A stretch of DNA of 12,754 bases from TMED27 sp963922705 (GTDB lineage: Bacteria; Pseudomonadota; Alphaproteobacteria; Micavibrionales; Micavibrionaceae), in assembly GCA_963922705.1 (NCBI GenBank), contig CAWUJS010000059.1:1-12754 (forward strand). Reading direction: 5' to 3'. Shown here one piece after another: positions 1-6,340 of the stretch. The notes below the pieces were generated by a model that did no database searches, was not told where the DNA came from, and worked only from the letters and a program-made list of their open reading frames with translations. Position numbers and translations under genes: made by a program. Each line of letters opens with the position of its first letter. The first letter of the stretch is position 1.

Positions 1-1
1 A

Positions 2-202
2 ACAACAAGTTTTCGCTGTAGATGTGAGCAAACCTACGGTTTGCTAATTTATAAATACGAACAAACCTGCGGTTTGCTTCGCCGCGGGGATGACGGTATT
101 GTATTAAAAATCGGGCTATTAAATCCAAATGCAATCATCATGGCCAAGGCTCGTGGTATCACTTTAGGTCAAGCCACATGGTTTTTTCGTGCCTATAAAT
201 AA
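2..202 (+). CDS. Possible 3' end of an unrecognised plus-strand gene (partial)
   Basis: A frame is open from the window edge to the TAA at 200-202 (66 codons, no stop). The last 26 residues, starting NPNAIIMAKARGITLGQ and ending in WFFRAYK, look like plausible protein, but I recognise no family. The first part of the frame runs through two palindromic repeats (27-45 and 61-78) and gives low-quality sequence such as YEQTCGLLRRGDDG, so either the gene holds a repeat insertion or the real coding part is shorter. An ATG at 140 would give only 20 residues. A chance open frame of this length is possible. The frame ends 13 bp from the lpdA stop, tail to tail, with no obvious terminator between them. 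Confidence 0.3.
   Translation, partial: TTSFRCRCEQTYGLLIYKYEQTCGLLRRGDDGIVLKIGLLNPNAIIMAKARGITLGQATWFFRAYK
27..78. repeat. Two tandem small palindromes (CAAACC-3 nt-GGTTTG)
   Basis: Positions 27-45 form an 8-bp stem (AGCAAACC/GGTTTGCT) with a 3-nt loop. Positions 62-76 repeat the core stem CAAACC/GGTTTG with loop TGC. The tract continues into GCCGCGGGGATGACGGT (81-97), whose reverse complement starts CCGTCATCCCCGCGG, a form common in dispersed palindromic repeats. The arrangement suggests a REP-like element lying in the 3' part of the upstream gene or next to it. Confidence 0.6.
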
Positions 203-215
203 TTCCTAAATTCGT

Positions 216-1601
216 CTAAAAATGAATCGCCTTGCCGTAAGCATCGAGTACACTTTCATGCATCATTTCGCTTAATGTCGGGTGTGGGAAAACTGTATGC
301 ATGAATTCCGCCTCGGTTAGCTCCGCTGACTTCCCAATCACATAACCCTGAATAAGCTCGGTCACTTCCGCGCCAATCATATGCGCCCCAAGCAGTTCAC
401 CTGTTTTCTCATCAAAAATAGTCTTGATCAATCCTTCCGGCTCACCAAGTGCAATCGCCTTGCCATTCCCCATAAACGGAAAGCGCCCAACTTTAATCTT
501 ATACCCAGCCTCTTTCGCCGCAGCCTCGGTTAAACCAACACTGGCCACCTGCGGATGACAATAGGTGCAGCCCGGAATATTCTCTTTAACCATAGGGTGT
601 ACGTCTTTTATGCCTGCAATCTTTTCAATACAAATAATCCCTTCATGCGATGCTTTATGCGCAAGCCAGGGCGCGCCTGTGACATCGCCGATTGCATAAA
701 CGCCCGGCTCATCTGTTTGCATGTAACCATCCGTAACAATATGCCCGCGATCCAACTTAACCTTAGTCTTCTCCAGCCCCACACCTTCGGTATTCGCCAC
801 AATCCCAACAGCGGAAATAACACGGTCAAACGTTTGCTTCTCAACCTTGCCCTTGATATCAATATGCGCTGTAACCTCGTCCTTACCCCTATCCAACTTG
901 GATACTTTCGCGTTCTTAATGATTTTCATGCCTTGCTTGATCAACGCCTTTTCAAGCAAATCTGAAATCTCTGCATCTTCGACAGGAACAATTCGATCCA
1001 TCATTTCAACCACGGTCACATCCGCACCCATAGTTTTATAAAATGATGCGAATTCAATGCCAATCGCACCGGAACCAATTACAAGCAATTTTTCAGGCAT
1101 CGTCTCCGGCACCATTGCCTCTTTGTACGTCCAGACAAACTTGCCGTCAGGCTCCAACCCCGGCAAAACGCGTGCCCGCGCACCGGTTGCAATGATGATA
1201 TGCTTGGCGCTGTACGTGTCTTTGTCGACCTGTACCTTCCCTTTCCCGGCAAGTTTCCCAAATCCGTCAATCACAGTGACTTTGTTCTTCTTAAGCAAAT
1301 GCGCAATGCCGCCGGAGAGTTGCTTTGCCACGCCGCGAGAACGCTCAACTACTGCTTTAAGATCAAACTCCAGACCTTTGATTTTTAAGCCATAAGCTTC
1401 GGCGTGCTGCGCAAGGTGATAAACCTCACTGGATCGCAAAAGCGCCTTTGTGGGGATACATCCCCAGTTCAAACAAATCCCGCCAAGATGGTTAGCTTCA
1501 ATGACAGCAACCTTCATCTTAAGCTGCGCCGCACGAATAGCCGCAACATAACCACCGGGGCCGCCACCAATCACAATAACATCAAAATTTTTATCACTCA
1601 T
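216..1601 (-). CDS. lpdA: Dihydrolipoyl dehydrogenase, E3 of the pyruvate dehydrogenase complex
   Basis: This FAD flavoprotein (461 aa, usual family length) reoxidises the dihydrolipoyl groups of the PDH complex and passes electrons to NAD+. Visible motifs are the FAD-binding GGGPGG near residues 12-17, the redox disulfide pair C43 and C48 in GGICLNWGCIPTK, the NAD-binding GSGAIG at 176-181, the second FAD motif AIGDV near 303-307, and the C-terminal interface dyad H440/E445 in HPTLSE. There is no N-terminal lipoyl domain, unlike some bacterial E3 proteins. The ATG at 1601 is preceded by a weak AGGA about 8 nt upstream. It is the last gene of the pdh operon, 38 bp after pdhC. Its position makes it the PDH-specific E3, but it could also serve 2-oxoglutarate dehydrogenase. 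Confidence 0.97.
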   Translation of the reverse strand: MSDKNFDVIVIGGGPGGYVAAIRAAQLKMKVAVIEANHLGGICLNWGCIPTKALLRSSEVYHLAQHAEAYGLKIKGLEFDLKAVVERSRGVAKQLSGGIAHLLKKNKVTVIDGFGKLAGKGKVQVDKDTYSAKHIIIATGARARVLPGLEPDGKFVWTYKEAMVPETMPEKLLVIGSGAIGIEFASFYKTMGADVTVVEMMDRIVPVEDAEISDLLEKALIKQGMKIIKNAKVSKLDRGKDEVTAHIDIKGKVEKQTFDRVISAVGIVANTEGVGLEKTKVKLDRGHIVTDGYMQTDEPGVYAIGDVTGAPWLAHKASHEGIICIEKIAGIKDVHPMVKENIPGCTYCHPQVASVGLTEAAAKEAGYKIKVGRFPFMGNGKAIALGEPEGLIKTIFDEKTGELLGAHMIGAEVTELIQGYVIGKSAELTEAEFMHTVFPHPTLSEMMHESVLDAYGKAIHF

Positions 1602-1639
1602 TTTTTAGATCCTACATATTTAAACTATAAAAACGCACT

Positions 1640-2908
1640 CTATACGAGCATACTCACCGGGTTTTCAATATACTGCTTAAAATGCTGCAACCATTCTGCA
1701 CCGACTGCACCATCAACAGAGCGATGATCCGTTGATAAAGTTACAGTCATGACAGTCTGAATTTTAATCTCACCATTCACGACTTTCGGCATTTGCTCCC
1801 CTGCCCCAACAGCCAAAATACAACTTTGCGGCGGGTTCACAATGGCGGCAAAATCTTTAACGCCAAACATACCAAGGTTCGAGATCGAAAATGATCCGCC
1901 TTGAAACTCATCAGGTTTCAGCTTGCCTTCACGGGCCCGTCCGGCAAGTTCTTTCATCTCATCGGAAATAGCGCGCAGCCCCTTTGTTTCGGCCTGCTTA
2001 ATAATAGGCGTAATCAAACCATTCGGTGTTGCAACTGCAACAGAGATATCGGAATGCAGATATTGATGAACCGCATCATCATTCCAGCTCACATTCGCTG
2101 CCGGATAGGATTTCAACGCCATCGCAGAGGCCTTGATAATAAAATCATTGACCGAAAGCTTATATTCGCCATTCGCCTTTTCATTCAGCTCTTTACGCGC
2201 AGAAAGCAGATTATCCAAAACACACTCAACGGATAGATAGAAATGCGGAACTTGCTGTTTAGATTCACTCAAACGGCGTGCAGTGACTTTCTTGATATTG
2301 TTATTCGGTATTTCCACATAAGGCATGCCAAAAACATTGACCTTCGCATCCTCTGGATAAACGCCTGTCGCAGGCGCAGCAGAAGCAATAGCATCCGCTT
2401 TTACATTTTCAACATCCGCCTTAACAATCCGGCCACGCGGCCCTGAACCCTTAATCGTGGATAAATCAATGCCTTTATCCGCGGCAATTCGCTTTGCCAA
2501 TGGCGATGCAAAAATCCTGTTACTCTTTTGAGAGTCGTCATTACGAGGAGCTTGCGGCGAGGAATCCCCTTGCTTAGTTTGAGATGTCTCCGCTGAAACG
2601 TCCGAAATGACAGGTGCTGTGGGAGCGGACGCAGCACTCACATCCCCGATATCATCCGCGCTTTCACCATCCTCTAAAAGAACAGCAATCACATCATTGA
2701 CGGGCACATTTTCCGTCCCTTCGGAAATGATTATCTTACCAATAATCCCTTCATCAACCGCTTCCACTTCCATCGTAGCTTTGTCGGTTTCAATCTCGGC
2801 AATCACATCACCGGATTCAACGCTCTCCCCTTCCGCCTTTAACCATTTGGCCAAAGTCCCTTCAGTCATTGTTGGCGATAACGCCGGCATCGTTATATTA
2901 ATCGGCAT
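1640..2908 (-). CDS. pdhC: Dihydrolipoamide acetyltransferase, E2 of the pyruvate dehydrogenase complex
   Basis: This E2 core subunit (422 aa) transfers the acetyl group from lipoamide to CoA. Domains in order: one lipoyl domain (about 1-83, lipoyl lysine K43 in TDKATME); a linker (84-130); a peripheral-subunit-binding domain (about 131-168, RIFASPLAKRIAAD to GPRGRIVKADV) that binds E1/E3; then the catalytic domain ending in the motif DHRSVDGAVGAEW, with catalytic H395 and D399. A single lipoyl domain is usual for alphaproteobacterial and mitochondrial-type E2. The start is well supported by AAGGA 8 nt upstream of the ATG. That Shine-Dalgarno lies across the end of the preceding GxxExxY gene, only 4 bp away, so the two may be translationally linked. 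The linker contains a repeat-derived stretch at residues 114-124. Confidence 0.97.
   Translation of the reverse strand: MPINITMPALSPTMTEGTLAKWLKAEGESVESGDVIAEIETDKATMEVEAVDEGIIGKIIISEGTENVPVNDVIAVLLEDGESADDIGDVSAASAPTAPVISDVSAETSQTKQGDSSPQAPRNDDSQKSNRIFASPLAKRIAADKGIDLSTIKGSGPRGRIVKADVENVKADAIASAAPATGVYPEDAKVNVFGMPYVEIPNNNIKKVTARRLSESKQQVPHFYLSVECVLDNLLSARKELNEKANGEYKLSVNDFIIKASAMALKSYPAANVSWNDDAVHQYLHSDISVAVATPNGLITPIIKQAETKGLRAISDEMKELAGRAREGKLKPDEFQGGSFSISNLGMFGVKDFAAIVNPPQSCILAVGAGEQMPKVVNGEIKIQTVMTVTLSTDHRSVDGAVGAEWLQHFKQYIENPVSMLV
2537..2569. repeat. REP-like repeat fragment in frame inside the pdhC linker
   Basis: The plus strand reads GTCATTACGAGGAGCTTGCG then GCGAGGAATCCCC. This matches the form of the repeat at 6880-6909 (GTCATTTCGAAGCGAAGC then TGAGGAATCTC) and the first half of the palindrome at 6803-6865 (GTCATTGCGAGGAG). 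It encodes residues 114-124 of the E2 protein (around SSPQAPRNDD), between the lipoyl and subunit-binding domains, without breaking the frame. The match is by eye. Confidence 0.6.
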
Positions 2909-2912
2909 AGTT

Positions 2913-3353
2913 TTATTCCTTATTTAAACGCGGAGTTTCAGAGTTTCGGAGGACATAGCGTCCAATTCCATTTTTAATAAGAGCAACATTAAAATTGATC
3001 AAAAGACCCAATTCTATTTTTGACGCTTTTAAATAAGCATAAATCTGAGCTTGATGAACAGGATGAATCTTCTCAACAGCCTTAAGCTCAACCAATATTT
3101 TATCTTCCACAAGAAGATCACATCTAAATTCAGAAGCTAAGATGGTATTTTTATAAGGAATTTTAAAAACTTTCTGACGCTCAAATGAAAGACCTTTTTG
3201 TTTAAATTCATAAATCAAAGCATCTTCATAATTAATTTCTAAAAACCCTGGGCCAAGCTCTTTATGAACCTGAAAAGCGCAATCAACAATTTGTCCTGAC
3301 AAATCATTCATATCAGGCGTAAAATCATCAAATTTACGCATAGGATTAGACAT
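2913..3353 (-). CDS. GxxExxY family protein (PD-(D/E)XK-like fold)
   Basis: This 146-aa protein carries the family signature GFLEINY at residues 36-42. It also has a nuclease-like core: D79 in RCDLLV, E89 and K91 in VELKAVE, then QAQIYAYLK from Q103. The family (PDDEXK_3) is widespread, often near mobile DNA, and its function is unsettled. I chose the ATG at 3353 (MSNPMRK) because GGAG lies 8 nt upstream. The longer frame from 3410 would overlap the pdhB stop and lacks family-like sequence. The gene interrupts pdhB and pdhC, which are normally adjacent. It is bracketed by inverted repeats (2927-2951 and 3362-3386): the downstream arm encodes its last residues and the upstream arm supplies its ribosome binding site. 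I infer a cassette insertion that has kept the operon readable. Confidence 0.88.
   Translation of the reverse strand: MSNPMRKFDDFTPDMNDLSGQIVDCAFQVHKELGPGFLEINYEDALIYEFKQKGLSFERQKVFKIPYKNTILASEFRCDLLVEDKILVELKAVEKIHPVHQAQIYAYLKASKIELGLLINFNVALIKNGIGRYVLRNSETPRLNKE
2927..2951. repeat. Left inverted-repeat arm of the GxxExxY cassette
   Basis: AACGCGGAGTTTCAGAG (2927-2943) is the exact reverse complement of 3370-3386. After three mismatches a further 5 bp match, giving 22 of 25. Inside the arm are 8-bp units GGAGTTTC (2932-2939) and AGAGTTTC (2940-2947). The arm lies in the coding sequence of the last residues of the GxxExxY protein (NSETPRL). Confidence 0.85.
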
Positions 3354-3361
3354 GCGCCAAA

Positions 3362-3386
3362 CTCCGTTTCTCTGAAACTCCGCGTT
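3362..3386. repeat. Right inverted-repeat arm of the GxxExxY cassette
   Basis: This is the reverse-complement partner of 2927-2951. Read on the minus strand it contains units GGAGTTTC (3381-3374) and AGAGAAAC (3373-3366); a third, GGAGTTTG (3365-3358), begins in the arm. The last unit carries the GGAG that serves as Shine-Dalgarno for the gene starting at 3353. The arm begins 12 bp after the pdhB stop codon. Confidence 0.85.
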
Positions 3387-3397
3387 CAAAACATTTA

Positions 3398-4816
3398 CTA
3401 GGCATAGCAAACCTTTTTTGCCGCTGCGATAATGTCATCAGCCTGTGGAATCGCTAGTTTTTCTAGATTAGCCGCATAAGGAAGCGGGACATCTTTGGCT
3501 GTCACACGTGCCAATGGAGCATCGAGATAATCAAAAGCATGCTCCCCAATCAATGCCGCAATCTCCGCGCCAATACCGGAAAACGCCCACCCCTCTTCAC
3601 ATGTTACAATGCGGTTCGTTTTCTTAACAGATTCCAAAATCGTATAACGATCAAGCGGGCGGATTGTGCGCAAATTAATCACTTCCGCATCAATCCCCTG
3701 CTCCGCCAAAGCATCCGCAGCCTGCAAAGCTTTACCAACCATAATCGAAAACGCAACAATCGTAACATCCGCGCCGGAACGCTCAATTTTCGCCCGCCCT
3801 ATTGGAATAACAAAATCCTCTGATGTCGGCACATCATGCGTTTCCCCATATAAAAGCTCATTCTCAAGAAATACAACAGGGTTCGGATCACGAATAGCCG
3901 CTTTCAAAAGCCCTTTCGCATCCGCGCCGCTCCACGGCGAGACAACTTTAAGACCTGGTACATGCGCATACCATGATGCATAACATTGGGAATGCTGCGC
4001 ACCCACGCGGCTCGCCGCGCCATTTGGCCCGCGAAAAACCATTGGGCAACCAAGCTGACCACCTGCCATATAAAGCGTCTTTCCGGCAGAGTTTAGAATA
4101 TGGTCAATCGCCTGCATGCCGAAATTCCATGTCATAAATTCGACAATCGGCTTTAACCCATTCATTGCCGATCCAACAGCCATACCGGCAAACCCATGCT
4201 CAGTAATCGGCGTATCAATCACACGCTTCGCGCCAAACTCATCCAGCAAGCCTTCTGATACCTTATAAGCCCCATTATACTCCGCAACCTCTTCACCCAT
4301 CAGATAAACATCAGCATCACTGCGCATCTCTTCCGCCATCGCATCACGCAAAGCAACACGAACCGTGACTTCATGCGTGTCTGTGAAGGCCTCTTCATCA
4401 AATGGCGGCGGTTCCAGGACGGCGCCTTGCGCATAAAGAATATCGCGGTTTTTCAGAGCATCAGAATCTCCGAATTTCAGAATTTCAGAATTTGTTTCAG
4501 CACCTTGATCAGCTTCATTCTGAGACTCTGTTCCTGCGAGATTCTGAGATTCTCCAATATCATTCGCCGTCTCACCCTCTTCCAAAAGCACCGCAATAAC
4601 ATCATTGACCGCAACGCCTTGCGTGCCTTCGGCAACAATAATCTTACCAATAACACCTTCATCAACGGCTTCGACCTCCATCGTCGCTTTATCCGTCTCG
4701 ATCTCAGCAATCACATCACCGGCTTCAACAGAATCGCCCTCGCCTTTTAACCACTTGGCTAGATTTCCCTCTGTCATCGTCGGCGACAACGCCGGCATTA
4801 AAATATTCGTTGGCAT
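3398..4816 (-). CDS. pdhB: Pyruvate dehydrogenase E1 component subunit beta, with N-terminal lipoyl domain
   Basis: With PdhA it forms the thiamine-diphosphate-dependent E1 enzyme that decarboxylates pyruvate. It has 472 aa: a lipoyl domain (about 1-83, K43 in TDKATME), a linker (84-147), then the E1-beta body from HEVTVRVALRD. The body includes IDTPITEHGFAG (its glutamate is expected to contact the TPP aminopyrimidine), FRGPNGAASRVGAQHSQ, and PVVFLENELLYG near the middle. Lipoyl-fused E1-beta is characteristic of alphaproteobacteria. The start is set at 4816 (MPTNILMPALSP), matching the pdhC N-terminus. A frame extension to 4858 overlaps the upstream small gene and is not family-like. A GGGGAG about 12 nt upstream may be the ribosome site. 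Part of the linker (residues about 88-118) is encoded by an inverted array of 8-bp repeats. The usual VREALRD reads VRVALRD here. Confidence 0.97.
   Translation of the reverse strand: MPTNILMPALSPTMTEGNLAKWLKGEGDSVEAGDVIAEIETDKATMEVEAVDEGVIGKIIVAEGTQGVAVNDVIAVLLEEGETANDIGESQNLAGTESQNEADQGAETNSEILKFGDSDALKNRDILYAQGAVLEPPPFDEEAFTDTHEVTVRVALRDAMAEEMRSDADVYLMGEEVAEYNGAYKVSEGLLDEFGAKRVIDTPITEHGFAGMAVGSAMNGLKPIVEFMTWNFGMQAIDHILNSAGKTLYMAGGQLGCPMVFRGPNGAASRVGAQHSQCYASWYAHVPGLKVVSPWSGADAKGLLKAAIRDPNPVVFLENELLYGETHDVPTSEDFVIPIGRAKIERSGADVTIVAFSIMVGKALQAADALAEQGIDAEVINLRTIRPLDRYTILESVKKTNRIVTCEEGWAFSGIGAEIAALIGEHAFDYLDAPLARVTAKDVPLPYAANLEKLAIPQADDIIAAAKKVCYA
4463..4553. repeat. Palindromic element of 8-bp repeats, in frame inside the pdhB linker
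   Basis: Left arm, plus strand: AGAATCTC (4463), CGAATTTC (4471), AGAATTTC (4479), AGAATTTG (4487), four consecutive octamers. Right arm, read on the minus strand from 4553: AGAATCTC, AGAATCTC, GCAGGAAC, AGAGTCTC, then AGAATG. The arms are thus inverted arrays of the same unit around a centre of about 20-25 bp. The element encodes linker residues about 88-118 of PdhB (beginning ESQNLAGTESQNEADQG), with no stop or frameshift. The unit matches those around the GxxExxY gene and between secG and pyrG. Confidence 0.8.
4782..4816. repeat. 35-bp direct repeat, copy 1 (start of functional pdhB)
   Basis: GGCGACAACGCCGGCATTAA to TTGGCAT is identical, base for base, to 5129-5163. This copy encodes the first codons of the functional pdhB (MPTNILMPALSP on the minus strand). 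The match stops on both sides: 4781 is C against T at 5128, and 4817 is A against C at 5164. Confidence 0.97.
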
Positions 4817-4823
4817 AATTTTG

Positions 4824-5096
4824 TTAACTCCCCAGATAAGGACGCACAAGAACAGCAACGATAAGTGCTGTAAGAAGACCGATCAGCCAGCGCGTCTGGT
4901 TACTTACACGTTCTGCATTCTCCTGACTATCGCGCCGGATTAAGTCAAGATATTGCCGATGCATTTCATTTTGACGATCAATCACACGATCAATCCAGTC
5001 TTTTGTTTCTGCCTTATATTCCGCCATCTTTATCTCCAGTTGATCTTGCGTTGCCAAATACACATCCGGCTGCTTTGGTTTTGTTTTTTCAGCCAT
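4824..5096 (-). CDS. Small coiled-coil protein with C-terminal membrane segment, inserted in the pdh operon
   Basis: I do not recognise this 90-aa protein with confidence. Residues 1-18 are basic and polar. About 18-65 are rich in E, K, Q, D and R with long-helix character (LEIKMAEYKAETKDWIDRV). A hydrophobic stretch near 70-84 (WLIGLLTALIVAVLV) should be one transmembrane helix, followed by RPYLGS. This topology (soluble coiled coil, C-terminal anchor) resembles XhlA-type phage proteins and DUF1640-like proteins, but I see no diagnostic motif. It lies between pdhA and pdhB, which are normally adjacent, and is flanked by a perfect 35-bp duplication of the pdhB start. It has no strong Shine-Dalgarno. 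Its ATG overlaps the end of a 24-codon mini-cistron (5089-5163), so translation may be coupled. The stop is 7 nt before the pdhB ATG. Confidence 0.75.
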   Translation of the reverse strand: MAEKTKPKQPDVYLATQDQLEIKMAEYKAETKDWIDRVIDRQNEMHRQYLDLIRRDSQENAERVSNQTRWLIGLLTALIVAVLVRPYLGS

Positions 5097-5163
5097 GATA
5101 CCACATTCTCGAAAAGCCTGTACTTCCTGGCGACAACGCCGGCATTAAAATATTCGTTGGCAT
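5089..5163 (-). pseudogene. Duplicated 5' end of pdhB, now a 24-codon mini-cistron
   Basis: The ATG at 5163 lies 3 nt after the pdhA stop, where pdhB would be expected to begin. The frame reads MPTNILMPALSP, identical to the true PdhB N-terminus, then departs to GSTGFSRMWYHG and stops at TGA (5089-5091). That stop lies inside the first codons of the coiled-coil gene (ATG at 5096), an 8-nt overlap. I infer that this is the ancestral pdhB start and that the insertion displaced the functional gene 347 bp downstream with a duplicated start. If translated, it would act as a short leader feeding ribosomes to the inserted gene. Confidence 0.8.
5129..5163. repeat. 35-bp direct repeat, copy 2 (remnant pdhB start)
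   Basis: Exact copy of 4782-4816, in the same orientation, 347 bp away. It is immediately next to the pdhA stop codon, so this is probably the original site and 4782-4816 the duplicate created or carried by the insertion. Confidence 0.97.
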
Positions 5164-5166
5164 CTC

Positions 5167-6189
5167 TTACACCTCCACCAAAACATCAGTCCAAAGCTCA
5201 TCCGAGTGCGGCTCTGGACTTTCTTGCGCAAACTGCGCTGCTTCATTAATAATCGCCTTAATCTCTTTATCAATCGCTTTGATATCGGCTTCTTCAACAC
5301 CTTTATCCTGCAACATATCTTTAATCGCCGTAATAGGATCACGATCATCCTTCATACTGCTAACTTCTTCCTTCGTGCGGTATTTCGCAGGGTCAGACAT
5401 TGAATGCCCGCGATAACGATAGGTCAAAACTTCCAAAATATAAGGGCCATTACCGGAGCGCACATGATCAAGTGCCTGACGCGCTGCGTCCTGCACAGCA
5501 AAAACGTCCATCCCGTCAACCTGCTCACCGGGGATACCATATCCCTCACCGCGCTTGTATAATGTGCCCGCGGAAGACCGCTTCACCGAAGTCCCCATCC
5601 CGTACTGGTTATTCTCAATCACATACAGAATCGGCAAATCCCACAAGGCCGCCATGTTATAACATTCTGCAACCTGCCCCTGATTGGATGCGCCATCCCC
5701 CATATAAGCAACAGCAACACCGCCATCTTCCTTATATTTGTGCGAAAACCCAAGCCCGGTTCCAATCGCAGTAGACGCCCCGACAATCCCATGCCCGCCA
5801 AAGAAATTCTCTTCCTTGGAAAACATATGCATGGAGCCACCTTTACCGCGAGAATATCCACCTTCACGCCCGGTCAATTCCGCCATAATCCCTTTTGGAT
5901 CCATCCCACAGGCCAGCATATGCGCATGATCACGATAAGACGTTACAACAGTATCCTGCGGCTCCTGCATGGATTGAATACCTGTTACAACCGCTTCCTG
6001 CCCAATGTAAAGATGGCAAAACCCGCCAATCAACCCCATCCCGTATAGCTGCCCCGCCTTTTCTTCAAAACGGCGAATAAGCAACATATCGCGATATAGT
6101 TTTTTAAGGTCTTCAACTGTGGGGTTGGATTTAGAATTAGAAACAGCTTTTTTATTCGGGGATTTTGCACCGGTTTTTGACTTAGCCAC
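5167..6189 (-). CDS. pdhA: Pyruvate dehydrogenase E1 component subunit alpha
   Basis: This TPP-binding alpha subunit of the E1 heterotetramer has 340 aa, the usual length. The thiamine-diphosphate motif begins GDGASNQGQ at 164 and ends IENN near 191-194. The substrate-channel segment YRDHAHMLACG (85-95) and the loop YRYRGHSMSDPAKYRTKEE (258-276) are conserved; S263 aligns with the regulated serine of mitochondrial E1 alpha, but no kinase is visible here. The first 22 residues are lysine- and serine-rich and look disordered. The start is a GTG at 6189 with AGGA about 10 nt upstream. It is the first gene of the pdh operon, 151 bp after the ftsB-like gene, so a promoter may lie in 6190-6340, though I could not define one. 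The remnant pdhB start follows 3 nt after its stop. Confidence 0.97.
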   Translation of the reverse strand: MAKSKTGAKSPNKKAVSNSKSNPTVEDLKKLYRDMLLIRRFEEKAGQLYGMGLIGGFCHLYIGQEAVVTGIQSMQEPQDTVVTSYRDHAHMLACGMDPKGIMAELTGREGGYSRGKGGSMHMFSKEENFFGGHGIVGASTAIGTGLGFSHKYKEDGGVAVAYMGDGASNQGQVAECYNMAALWDLPILYVIENNQYGMGTSVKRSSAGTLYKRGEGYGIPGEQVDGMDVFAVQDAARQALDHVRSGNGPYILEVLTYRYRGHSMSDPAKYRTKEEVSSMKDDRDPITAIKDMLQDKGVEEADIKAIDKEIKAIINEAAQFAQESPEPHSDELWTDVLVEV

Positions 6190-6340
6190 AGGAAAAATTT
6201 CCTCTCTCTTGAAACATCACGAAACTTTATTTCAACTTTGTACGACAATTTTAAAGATGAGACCAGAAAAAATCCGCATATGCTGCGCCGCAACATGTTG
6301 ATATGATAGGAAAAAATAATGATTAGCTGGTTTTTGTAAT

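Noticed and set aside
1057..1395. Long plus-strand open frames opposite lpdA, pdhB, eno and pyrG
   Set aside because: They are antisense shadows of well-conserved genes, with no family resemblance and no ribosome sites.
3354..3410. Longer GxxExxY start at 3410
   Set aside because: It overlaps the pdhB stop and translates the repeat arm; GGAG is well placed only for the ATG at 3353.
4463..4494. Octamer array as a CRISPR-like repeat
   Set aside because: Units are contiguous with no spacers, only about 8 bp long, and arranged as inverted arms within a coding sequence.
4817..4858. Upstream extension of pdhB to an ATG at 4858 (486 aa)
   Set aside because: The extra 14 residues overlap the preceding gene and are not lipoyl-domain-like; MPTNILMPALSP at 4816 matches the pdhC N-terminus.
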